Positions 14,966 through 22,295 of a stretch of 32,314 nt of DNA are shown one piece after another (within the stretch, counting starts at the first letter, position 1; each line of letters begins with the position of its first letter). Under the pieces are notes generated by a model, which worked only from the letters and a program-made list of their open reading frames with translations, did not search any database and was not told the DNA's origin. Origin of the DNA: Oscillospiraceae bacterium (GTDB lineage Bacteria > Bacillota > Clostridia > Oscillospirales > Oscillospiraceae); NCBI GenBank assembly GCA_017444665.1, contig JAFSWC010000064.1, positions 1 to 32,314 of the forward strand, written 5' to 3'. The position numbers and the translations under genes are program-made.

Positions 14966-15754
14966 TCAAATGTAATAAATAAACCGGTCCTGCCTGGCGC
15001 GAAACAGCGCCGCTCCGCCGATCAAAACGGCGGCCGCCGACAGCGCGCACAGCAAAAACTGCCGCGGAGCGGGCGTCGTGTGATACAGGATGATCGTGCG
15101 TGCAAAGTCGATATACTGATACAGGGGGTTGCACTTCATCAGCGCGATCAGCGTCGTGTTCCCGACGGCGGAGAGATCGTACATGATCGGCGTGAGATAG
15201 GTCCAGATCGTCAGCACGATGCCGTAGATATAAAACAGATCGCGCAGGAACACCGCGGCCGCCGACAGCGCAAAGCCCATCCCCACGGTAAAGCCGAGCA
15301 GGCAGACAAACGCATAGGGCAGCAGCACGTGCTGCCAGCAAAGCCCCGTCCCCGTCAGCAGGATCACGGCGTAAAGCGGCAGCAGCGTCAAAAGAAAGTT
15401 GATGCCGACGAACAGGCATTTTGACAGCGGAAAGATATATTTCGGCATATAGACCTTGCGGATCAGGGCAAAGTTTGCCACAACGCTGCTCATGGCAAGG
15501 TTGGACGCCTCGGAATAATAGTTGAACAGCGTCAGCCCGGTCATCAGATAGCAGAGATAGTTTACCCCCTGCGTTGTAAAGCGAAATACGTTTTGAAACA
15601 CCAGCGCCATTACGCACATCATCATCACGGGGTAGAGCAGGCTCCACAGCATGCCGAGCGCCGAGCGCTTGTATTTGACCTTGAAATCGCGCGCGATCAG
15701 TTCCTGCAGCAGAAAACCGTATTTCCTGGCGCACAGCGTCAGCTGTCCGATCAT
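14966..15754 (-). CDS. ABC-2 type polysaccharide export permease (TagG/Wzm-like)
   Basis: A 262-aa ABC-2 permease. The cytosolic N-terminal segment contains the family motif LIARDFKVKYKRSALGMLWSLLYP (about residues 19-42). About six membrane segments follow, with NPLYQYIDFARTIIL before the last pair. It forms the channel for the surface polymer with the ATPase. Its ATG overlaps the stop of the 2-epimerase gene by 4 nt, so the two are translationally coupled. Confidence 0.94.
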   Translation of the reverse strand: MIGQLTLCARKYGFLLQELIARDFKVKYKRSALGMLWSLLYPVMMMCVMALVFQNVFRFTTQGVNYLCYLMTGLTLFNYYSEASNLAMSSVVANFALIRKVYMPKYIFPLSKCLFVGINFLLTLLPLYAVILLTGTGLCWQHVLLPYAFVCLLGFTVGMGFALSAAAVFLRDLFYIYGIVLTIWTYLTPIMYDLSAVGNTTLIALMKCNPLYQYIDFARTIILYHTTPAPRQFLLCALSAAAVLIGGAALFRARQDRFIYYI

Positions 15755-16875
15755 CCCGCCGCCTCCCCGGCGGCAAAACGCGCCGCAAGGATATCCGCGA
15801 TCCTTTCGCTTGCGTGGCCGTCGCCGTAAGGGGAGACGGCGCAGGCCATTGCCGCGCGCTCGCTTTCGTTGTCAAGAAGACGCGCCGCGGCCCGAAAAAT
15901 GCCGTTTTCCGACGTCCCGGCCAGACGCACGCCGCCCGCCTCCACGGCCTCGGGCCGCTCGGTTTCGCCGCGCAGCACCAGCACCGGCACATGAAGCGCG
16001 GGCCCCTCCTCCTGCAGCCCGCCGGAATCGGTCAGCACAAGCGTGCAGCGGGCAAGGAGGTTGTGCATGTCAAGCGTGTCCAGCGGCTCGGTGAGCGTCA
16101 CACCCGGCACCTTTTCCAGCAGCGGCAAAACGATCTCCCGCACGGCCGGATTGGGATGCACGGGATAGACGATGCGCAGATCGGGGTATGCCGCGCACAG
16201 GCGCTTCGCGGCGCGGCAGATCGACGCGATCCCGTCGGGGATGTTCTCGCGGCGGTGGGCGGTCAGCAGCACGGTGCGGCCGGAGAAGAGCGCGCTGTCG
16301 CGCAGCGCGCCTTCGGAAAAGACATAGCCGGGGCGAACCGTCGTGCGCAGCGCGTCAAGGCCGGTGTTGCCCGTGACATAGATGTTTTCCGTGATCCCTT
16401 CGGCACGCAGGTTTTGCGCCCCTCGCGCGGTCGGCGCAAAGTGATAGTCGGCAAGGTCGGCCGTCAGACGGCGGTTCATCTCCTCGGGAAAGGGGAAATA
16501 GCGTCGGTAGGTGCGCAGCCCTGCCTCCACATGCCCGACGGGGATCTTCGCGTAAAAGGCGGCAAGCGCCGCGGCGCAGGAGGTGGAGGTGTCGCCATGG
16601 ACGAGCACCACATCCGGACGGCTGCTGCGCAGCACGTCCTCCATGCCGCGCAGCACCCCGCAGAAAATATCGCTGAGCGACTGGCGGGAGCGCATCACGT
16701 CAAGGTCATAATCGGCCTTTACCCCGAAAAGATCGGTCACGCCGCAAAGCAGCTCGCGGTGCTGCGAGGTGAGACACACCTCGCTTTCCACCCCGGGGCG
16801 GCGGGCCAGCTCCAATACCAGCGGGCACATTTTCACGGCCTCGGGCCGCGTTCCGAATACGCTTAAAACCTTCAT
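15751..16875 (-). CDS. wecB: UDP-N-acetylglucosamine 2-epimerase, non-hydrolysing
   Basis: A 374-aa non-hydrolysing epimerase (WecB/MnaA) interconverting UDP-GlcNAc and UDP-ManNAc, a precursor for linkage units and surface polymers. Motifs: FGTRPEAVKMCPLV at the N-terminus, VLVHGDTSTS, HVEAGLRTYRRYFPFPEEMNR, VTGNTGLDAL, LTAHRRENI and LTDSGGLQEEGP. ATG 16875 is chosen because GGGAAG lies upstream and MKVLSVFGTRPEA is the family start; a TTG at 16890 is less likely. It heads the export set and sits directly after an intrinsic terminator following galE. Confidence 0.95.
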   Translation of the reverse strand: MKVLSVFGTRPEAVKMCPLVLELARRPGVESEVCLTSQHRELLCGVTDLFGVKADYDLDVMRSRQSLSDIFCGVLRGMEDVLRSSRPDVVLVHGDTSTSCAAALAAFYAKIPVGHVEAGLRTYRRYFPFPEEMNRRLTADLADYHFAPTARGAQNLRAEGITENIYVTGNTGLDALRTTVRPGYVFSEGALRDSALFSGRTVLLTAHRRENIPDGIASICRAAKRLCAAYPDLRIVYPVHPNPAVREIVLPLLEKVPGVTLTEPLDTLDMHNLLARCTLVLTDSGGLQEEGPALHVPVLVLRGETERPEAVEAGGVRLAGTSENGIFRAAARLLDNESERAAMACAVSPYGDGHASERIADILAARFAAGEAAG

Positions 16876-16892
16876 GGCAAAACTTCCCAAAC

Positions 16893-16926
16893 AAAAAGAT
16901 ACGGGAAAATTCTTCCCGTATCTTTT
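16893..16926 (-). terminator. Intrinsic terminator between galE and the 2-epimerase gene
   Basis: A 14-bp stem (16894-16907 with 16913-16926), AATTC loop, ending on minus in TTTTTGTTT. It ends only about 7 nt before the GGGAAG ribosome site of the next gene, so it may act as a leaky terminator or attenuator. Confidence 0.85.
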
Positions 16927-16954
16927 AAAAAGTATTCTGTTTTGTAAGTACGCT

Positions 16955-16992
16955 CTAAAAGCTAAAAGCTAAAAACTAAAAACTAAAAACTA
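16955..16992 (-). repeat. Tandem heptamer repeat after galE with stops in all frames
   Basis: Five copies of a 7-nt unit (plus strand CTAAAAG twice, CTAAAAA three times) end in the CTA that is the galE stop. On minus each copy gives TAG, and the 7-nt period places TAG in all three frames. Confidence 0.9.
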
Positions 16993-18009
16993 CTCCTCGC
17001 CGTATCCCATCGGGTTCTTCGACTGCCAGGCCCAGGTGTCGCGGCACATATCGTCAAGGTTGTACTGCGCCTTCCACCCGAGGAGCTGTGCGCTCTTGTC
17101 AGGGCTGGAATAGACTGTGGCCAGGTCTCCCGGGCGGCGCGGCGCGATCTCATAGGGGATCTTCACGCCCGTCACACGCTCAAAGGCCTTGACCATGTCG
17201 AGCACACTGTAGCCCTGGCCGGTTCCAAGGTTGAACACGCTCTCGCCGCGGTGGGTCTGCATATACTCGATCGCCGCGACGTGCCCGCGTGCCAGGTCGA
17301 CAACGTGGATATAGTCGCGCACGCCGGTGCCGTCGGGGGTGTTGTAGTCGTTGCCGAAGACGTTCAGATGATCCCGGCGGCCGACCGCGACCTGGGCGAT
17401 AAAGGGCATCAGATTGTTCGGGATGCCGCGCGGATCTTCGCCGATCAGACCGCTGCTGTGTGCGCCGATGGGGTTGAAATAGCGCAGCAGGCTGACGGAA
17501 AAATCATCCACCGCGTGGGCGGTGTCGCGCAGGATCTGCTCGGACATGTACTTGGTCCAGCCGTAGGGGTTGGTGCAGTGACCGGTCGCCGAGGTCTCGC
17601 GCAGCGGCATCTCGTTGTCGCCGGAGTAGACCGTGGCCGAGGAGGAGAAAACGATGTTCTTCACGCCGTGGTCGCGCATCGCCTCGCACAGGCGCACGGT
17701 GGAGAAAAGGTTGTTGTCATAGTATTCCAGCGGCATCGCGACCGATTCCCCCACGGCCTTCAGCCCGGCAAAGTGGATCGCGCAGTCGATGTTGTGCTTT
17801 TCAAAGATCCTGTCGAGCGCCGCACGGTCGCGCACGTCGTTTTCATAAAAGGCGACGTGCTTGCCGGTAATCTGCTCGACGCGCTCGACGGCCTTGTGGC
17901 TGGAATTGACCAGATTGTCAATGACGACGACCTCGTGGCCGCGCTCAAGCAGCTCCACGCAGGTGTGGCTTCCGATATAGCCGGCGCCGCCGGTAACGAG
18001 TACATTCAT
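16990..18009 (-). CDS. galE: UDP-glucose 4-epimerase
   Basis: A 339-aa short-chain dehydrogenase/reductase-type epimerase interconverting UDP-Glc and UDP-Gal, full length. NAD-binding VTGGAGYIGSHT is at residues 5-16, FAGLKAVGES is the typical GalE segment, SSSATVYSG and the catalytic YGWTK follow, and RRPGDLATVYSS is near the C-terminus. AAGGAG and AGAAGGA precede the ATG. It lies 27 nt after the sugar nucleotidyltransferase, supporting a joint role in UDP-hexose supply. The TAG stop is the first unit of the tandem heptamer. Confidence 0.97.
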   Translation of the reverse strand: MNVLVTGGAGYIGSHTCVELLERGHEVVVIDNLVNSSHKAVERVEQITGKHVAFYENDVRDRAALDRIFEKHNIDCAIHFAGLKAVGESVAMPLEYYDNNLFSTVRLCEAMRDHGVKNIVFSSSATVYSGDNEMPLRETSATGHCTNPYGWTKYMSEQILRDTAHAVDDFSVSLLRYFNPIGAHSSGLIGEDPRGIPNNLMPFIAQVAVGRRDHLNVFGNDYNTPDGTGVRDYIHVVDLARGHVAAIEYMQTHRGESVFNLGTGQGYSVLDMVKAFERVTGVKIPYEIAPRRPGDLATVYSSPDKSAQLLGWKAQYNLDDMCRDTWAWQSKNPMGYGEE

Positions 18010-18036
18010 GTTCCTTCTACTCCTTATTATTTAATC

Positions 18037-18945
18037 TTAATCTAATAGCGTTTCGGGATAAATGCCGCGCTCACGCAGCGAGGCGATGTAGTTCACCACG
18101 TCGGGCAGGTCTTCCTGATAGGTGATGCCGTGCCAGACCTCGCGGCAGGGGAGCACGCGCACCGTGGCTTTGCCCTCTTCGATCAGCGCGTTGGCGACCG
18201 AGGGGAGAAAGTATTCGCACTTGAGCGGGTTTTCCTTGACGTTTTCCGCATACCAGGCGGGGAAACGGTCCACCAGCTCGCGCAGCATCTGCTGCCCGAA
18301 GCCCCAGCAGTTCATGCTGACGGGACTGTCGCCGGAGAGGGGGACAAAGGTCTCGCCGTCCTCGGTATAGGCGGCGTCGCCGCCGCGCTTTTCGATGTGC
18401 GTCCGCTCCGTCACGCCGGCAAGAAGACCGTCCTCCACCCGGCAGACGCCGCGCGCGACCGAGCCGTTTTCCGTCACCGTGTTGCGCAGCAAATAGGCGA
18501 CCATGGCATGCTCGTTCTCCGGCCGCTCGCTGACGAGATAATCATAAAGCGCCCGATACGCGCCGGGACCGTAAAAGTCATCGGCGTTGATCACGGCAAA
18601 CGGCCCGTCGACCGTTCCCGCGCAGCAGGCCACGGCGTGGCCGGTGCCCCATGGCTTGACGCGCCCCTCGGGGACGGCGCAGCCCTCCGGCAGCCTGTCA
18701 AGCTGCTGAAAGACGTAGGAAACGTCGAAATACTTTTCCATCCGCCGGCCGACGGCGTTTTTAAAGTCCTCTTCGATCTCGTGCTTGATTACGAAAGCGA
18801 CCTTGCGAAAACCGGCGCGATAGGCGTCGTAAAGGGAAAAGTCGATGATGGCGTGTCCGCGCCCGTCCACAGCCTTGATCTGCTTCAGCCCGCCGAAGCG
18901 GCTGCCCATCCCGGCGGCCAAGATGACAAGGGTAGGTTCCTGCAT
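18037..18945 (-). CDS. Sugar nucleotidyltransferase (NTP_transferase family)
   Basis: A 302-aa nucleotidyltransferase. N-terminal LVILAAGMGSRFGGLKQIKAV (residues about 6-26) is the GxGxR...K nucleotide-binding signature. FAVINADDFYG holds the metal-binding Asp, and WGTGHAV the sugar-nucleotide site. It is similar to glucose-1-phosphate uridylyl-type enzymes but lacks a hexapeptide repeat domain, and its sugar cannot be assigned. Position before galE suggests it supplies an NDP-hexose. GAGGATC lies about 6 nt before the ATG. Confidence 0.88.
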   Translation of the reverse strand: MQEPTLVILAAGMGSRFGGLKQIKAVDGRGHAIIDFSLYDAYRAGFRKVAFVIKHEIEEDFKNAVGRRMEKYFDVSYVFQQLDRLPEGCAVPEGRVKPWGTGHAVACCAGTVDGPFAVINADDFYGPGAYRALYDYLVSERPENEHAMVAYLLRNTVTENGSVARGVCRVEDGLLAGVTERTHIEKRGGDAAYTEDGETFVPLSGDSPVSMNCWGFGQQMLRELVDRFPAWYAENVKENPLKCEYFLPSVANALIEEGKATVRVLPCREVWHGITYQEDLPDVVNYIASLRERGIYPETLLD

Positions 18946-18961
18946 GTCTTGATCCTCTTTT

Positions 18962-19570
18962 TTACAGTTTCATAGCCTCGCGGCAGTAATAGTTGAACAT
19001 GCGCTCGCGCTCAAGCGTGGTGGAGTCCATATGCCCCGGATAGACCTCATAGTCGCCGGGGAGCGAGCAGATCCGCTTGAGCGAAAGCATCTCCGTTTGC
19101 GCGTCGCCGCCCTCAAGATCCACGCGCCCGCAGCTGCCGCGGAAGAGCGTGTCGCCGGTGAACAGCGCGTTTTCACAGCGGATCGTCACGCCGCCCGGCG
19201 TGTGGCCCGGGGTGGCGATGATCTCAAAGCGCAGTCCGGCCTCGTCGATCAGATCGCCGTCGTCATAATCGACGCCGCCCTGCGGAAGCCGGTACGGCAG
19301 GTGATAGGAGCGCCCGCCCTTGTCGTCGCGAGTGTTCATATAAACGGTGGCGCCCGTCTCCTCAGCGACGGCGTCGGCGGCGCCGACGTGGTCGTAGTGG
19401 CCGTGCGTGATCATGATCGCGCGGCAGGTCAGGTGATTGCTTTCGATATAATCCAAAATCGTGTTGCTCTCGTCGCCGGGATCGATCACCACGCACTCGA
19501 GCGTCTTTTCGTTTGTGACGACGTAGCAGTTTTCTTCCAGCTGCCCGACGGGCAGGGTCTTGATCAGCAT
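18962..19570 (-). CDS. Metallo-beta-lactamase fold hydrolase (glyoxalase II-like)
   Basis: A 202-aa MBL-fold hydrolase of the YcbL/glyoxalase II-like group. Metal ligands are seen in THGHYDHVG (about residues 55-63), TPGHTPGG, FTGDTLF and a final PGHM. The extra C-terminal domain of true glyoxalase II is absent. It probably hydrolyses a thioester or ester; substrate unknown. Start ATG 19570 with AAGGAG, which overlaps the end of dtd 3 nt upstream. Confidence 0.92.
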   Translation of the reverse strand: MLIKTLPVGQLEENCYVVTNEKTLECVVIDPGDESNTILDYIESNHLTCRAIMITHGHYDHVGAADAVAEETGATVYMNTRDDKGGRSYHLPYRLPQGGVDYDDGDLIDEAGLRFEIIATPGHTPGGVTIRCENALFTGDTLFRGSCGRVDLEGGDAQTEMLSLKRICSLPGDYEVYPGHMDSTTLERERMFNYYCREAMKL

Positions 19571-19573
19571 CTT

Positions 19574-20017
19574 TCAAAGCTCCTTTGTATCGAGAAGAAT
19601 CGTGACAGGGCCGTCGTTGACGGAGGCGACGAACATTTCCGCGCCGAACTGCCCGGTTTCGACCTTGAAGCCGCGCTCGCGGCATTCACGGATGACCAGC
19701 TCGTAAAGCGGGACGGCCTTTTCCGGCCGTGCGGCGTGGGAAAAGCCGGGGCGGCGGGAACGGCAGTCGGCAAACAGCGTAAACTGGCTGATGATCAGCA
19801 TTTCCGCGCCGGCCGGACCGGGGGCGATGTTCATTTTGCCCTGTTCGTCCTCAAACACGCGCAGACCGCAGATCTTGTCGGCGATCTTTTTCGCCTCCGC
19901 CTCGGTGTCGTCCTCGTGCACGCCCAGCAGGATCAGAAAGCCCTTTCCGATCTCGCCGGCAATGCTGCCGCCGATCTCGACGGAGGCGCTGAGAACGCGG
20001 GTGATGACTGCTCTCAT
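19574..20017 (-). CDS. dtd: D-aminoacyl-tRNA deacylase
   Basis: A 147-aa DTD that removes D-amino acids (and glycine from mischarged tRNA) from tRNAs. The two active-site motifs are intact: SQFTLFAD (about residues 77-84) and the NxGPxT motif as NDGPVT near residue 134. The N-terminus MRAVITRVLSASVEIGG is typical. AAGGAGG precedes the ATG and overlaps the end of the rel gene. rel and dtd are adjacent in many Firmicutes, as here. Confidence 0.97.
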   Translation of the reverse strand: MRAVITRVLSASVEIGGSIAGEIGKGFLILLGVHEDDTEAEAKKIADKICGLRVFEDEQGKMNIAPGPAGAEMLIISQFTLFADCRSRRPGFSHAARPEKAVPLYELVIRECRERGFKVETGQFGAEMFVASVNDGPVTILLDTKEL

Positions 20018-20031
20018 ATCGTGAATCCTCC

Positions 20032-22284
20032 TTACTTCCCGTTTCTGACGACCTCGGACACGCCGGGAATGGCGTTCAGACGCCCCATGACGTATTTCAG
20101 CTCGGCCAGGTTCTTGATCTCCAGCGTGATCATGGTGATGGCCGTGCCGGCGTTGTCGCGCGCCGAAAGCGTACGAACCTTGGCGTTGAGCGAGTTGAGA
20201 ACCGTCGCAATATCCATGACAAGGCCGGAGCGGTCCTTGGCGATGATCGTAAGCGTCGTGACGTAGCTGTCGGTGATGTGATCAGACCAGGAAACGTCGA
20301 TCCAGCGGCCGTCGTTTTCCGGGCTTGCGATGCTGTTGCGATAGTTTTCACAGTCGCGCCGGTGGATCGAAACGCCCTGCCCGCGCGTGATGAAGCCCAC
20401 AATATCGTCGCCCGGTACAGGTGTGCAGCAGCGCGAAAATTTGACCAGACAGTTGTCCAGTCCCGCGACAAGCACGCCATGGATGGGCTTGCCGGTCTGC
20501 TTGGCGGCGGCCTGTTCACGTCTCTCGGCCGCCTCGGTCAATTTATCGACGGTGGTCTTCCGGTCGGGCTTCTGCACGCGGGCATACTCGTCCTTCAGCC
20601 GGTTGGCCGCCCGTGTGGCGGTCATGCCGCCGTAGCCAATCGCGGCATAGAGATCCTCGACGTTCGAATAGGAAAGCCGCCGCAGGATCGGCGCCATGAC
20701 GGCGTCGTCCATCACTTCGTCAAGACTGAGCCCGTTGTGCTTCAGCTCGTCGTCAAGCATCTCGCGGCCGCGCATGACGTTCTCCTCGCGCCGCTCGCGT
20801 TTGTACCACTGCTTGATCTTGGTGCGCGCGCTGCCGCTTTTGGCGATGTTCAGCCAGTCGCGGCTGGGGCCGGGAGCCGACTTGGAGGTGCGGATCTCGA
20901 CGATGTCGCCGTTTTGCAGCACATAGTCAAAGGTCACGATTCTGCCGTTGACGCTGGCGGACACCATGTGGTTGCCGACGTCGGAGTGGATCATATAGGC
21001 AAAGTCGATCGGCGTCGCGCCCGCCGGAAGGTTGATCACGTCGCCCTTCGGCGAGAAAACGAACACCTCGTCGGCAAACATGTCGATCTTCAGATTGTGG
21101 AAGAAGTCCTGCGCGTCGGACTCCTGCTGGCTTTCCAGCAGACGGCGGACCCAGGCAAAACGGTCCTCGTCGCCGGCGCGCAGCACGGCGCTGCTGTCGC
21201 CCATCTTGTATTTCCAGTGCGCTGCGATGCCGTATTCGGCCGTGTGGTGCATCTCCCAGGTGCGGATCTGCACCTCGAAGGGGATGCCCTCGCTGCCGAT
21301 GACGGTGGTGTGGACGCTTTGGTACATGTTGGGCTTGGGGGTGGAAATATAGTCCTTGAAACGCCCGGGAACCGGCTTGAACATGTCGTGGATGACGCCG
21401 AGCACATTGTAGCAGTCCGGGATCGTGTCTACGATCACGCGGAAAGCGCACAGATCGAAGATGCCGCTGATGTCCAGTTTCTGGGCGTACATCTTGCGGT
21501 AGATGCTGTAAACGTGCTTGATGCGGCTGTAGATCGTCGCGCGGATGCCCTCCTCGTCAAGGCGGCGCTGGATCTTGTCCTCAACGGCGGACATAAAGGC
21601 CTCAAGCTGGGGCATGCGGCTTTCCAGCGAGTCGGTGATCTCCTTGTACCCCGCCGGGTCGAGATACTGCAGCGAAAGGTCTTCCAGCTCCCACTTGACA
21701 CGCTGGATACCGAGACGGTGCGCGATGGGGGCGTAGATCTCCATTGTCTCCAGCGATTTGGCGCGCTGTTTTGCCGTGGACTGATAGGCCATCGTGCGCA
21801 TGTTGTGCAGCCGGTCGGCGATTTTGATGAGGATGACGCGGATGTCCTTGGCCATCGCCATAAGCATCTTGCGGATGTTCTCCATCTGCTCGTCCTCAAC
21901 GCTGGTGTACTGCACCCGCGTCAGCTTGGTAACGCCCTCGACAATGTCGGCGACGGCGGTGCCGAACGAACGGGCGATGTCGGCGTGGGTCAGCGCGGTG
22001 TCCTCGATCACGTCGTGCAGCAGCGCGGCGACGATCGAATCCTCGTCCAGACCCATATCTACCGTAATATCGGCCGCTGCGACGCAGTGCGTCACATAGG
22101 GCGAGCAGCCGTCCTTGCGAAGCTGTCCGGCATGCGCGCTGCGCGCCATCTCATAAGCGGCGCGGACGCGGTCAAGGTCGACGTTGTGGCAGTTGCGGCG
22201 GATCTTTTCCTCCAACTCGGCAAACATTTTATCCGGGTCAAGAGGCGTATTCTGCAGCTTTTCTTTTTCGGCTTCTTTCTCCAT
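20032..22284 (-). CDS. rel: Bifunctional (p)ppGpp synthetase/hydrolase RelA/SpoT
   Basis: A 750-aa long RSH protein controlling the stringent response. The HD hydrolase domain is intact (LLHDVIEDT near residues 89-97), as are synthetase elements (YQSVHTTVIG; FEVQIRTWEMHHTAEYGIAAHW). TGS (about residues 390-450: EVFVFSPKGDVINLPAGATP), a helical and zinc-finger-like region (FSRCCTPVPGDDIVGF) and a C-terminal ACT domain follow. ATG 22284 is chosen for GAGGAA just upstream; an in-frame TTG at 22302 lies further up. The gene begins 11 nt after the recJ stop. Confidence 0.97.
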   Translation of the reverse strand: MEKEAEKEKLQNTPLDPDKMFAELEEKIRRNCHNVDLDRVRAAYEMARSAHAGQLRKDGCSPYVTHCVAAADITVDMGLDEDSIVAALLHDVIEDTALTHADIARSFGTAVADIVEGVTKLTRVQYTSVEDEQMENIRKMLMAMAKDIRVILIKIADRLHNMRTMAYQSTAKQRAKSLETMEIYAPIAHRLGIQRVKWELEDLSLQYLDPAGYKEITDSLESRMPQLEAFMSAVEDKIQRRLDEEGIRATIYSRIKHVYSIYRKMYAQKLDISGIFDLCAFRVIVDTIPDCYNVLGVIHDMFKPVPGRFKDYISTPKPNMYQSVHTTVIGSEGIPFEVQIRTWEMHHTAEYGIAAHWKYKMGDSSAVLRAGDEDRFAWVRRLLESQQESDAQDFFHNLKIDMFADEVFVFSPKGDVINLPAGATPIDFAYMIHSDVGNHMVSASVNGRIVTFDYVLQNGDIVEIRTSKSAPGPSRDWLNIAKSGSARTKIKQWYKRERREENVMRGREMLDDELKHNGLSLDEVMDDAVMAPILRRLSYSNVEDLYAAIGYGGMTATRAANRLKDEYARVQKPDRKTTVDKLTEAAERREQAAAKQTGKPIHGVLVAGLDNCLVKFSRCCTPVPGDDIVGFITRGQGVSIHRRDCENYRNSIASPENDGRWIDVSWSDHITDSYVTTLTIIAKDRSGLVMDIATVLNSLNAKVRTLSARDNAGTAITMITLEIKNLAELKYVMGRLNAIPGVSEVVRNGK

Positions 22285-22295
22285 GGTGATATTCC

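Noticed and set aside
14634..15992. Open frame of 452 codons on minus over the ABC permease and epimerase genes
   Set aside because: Different frame from the recognised permease and ATPase, Arg/Ala/Gly-rich low-complexity product without domain.
16955..16992. Tandem heptamers as a CRISPR array
   Set aside because: Units are 7 nt without spacers, and no cas genes are nearby.
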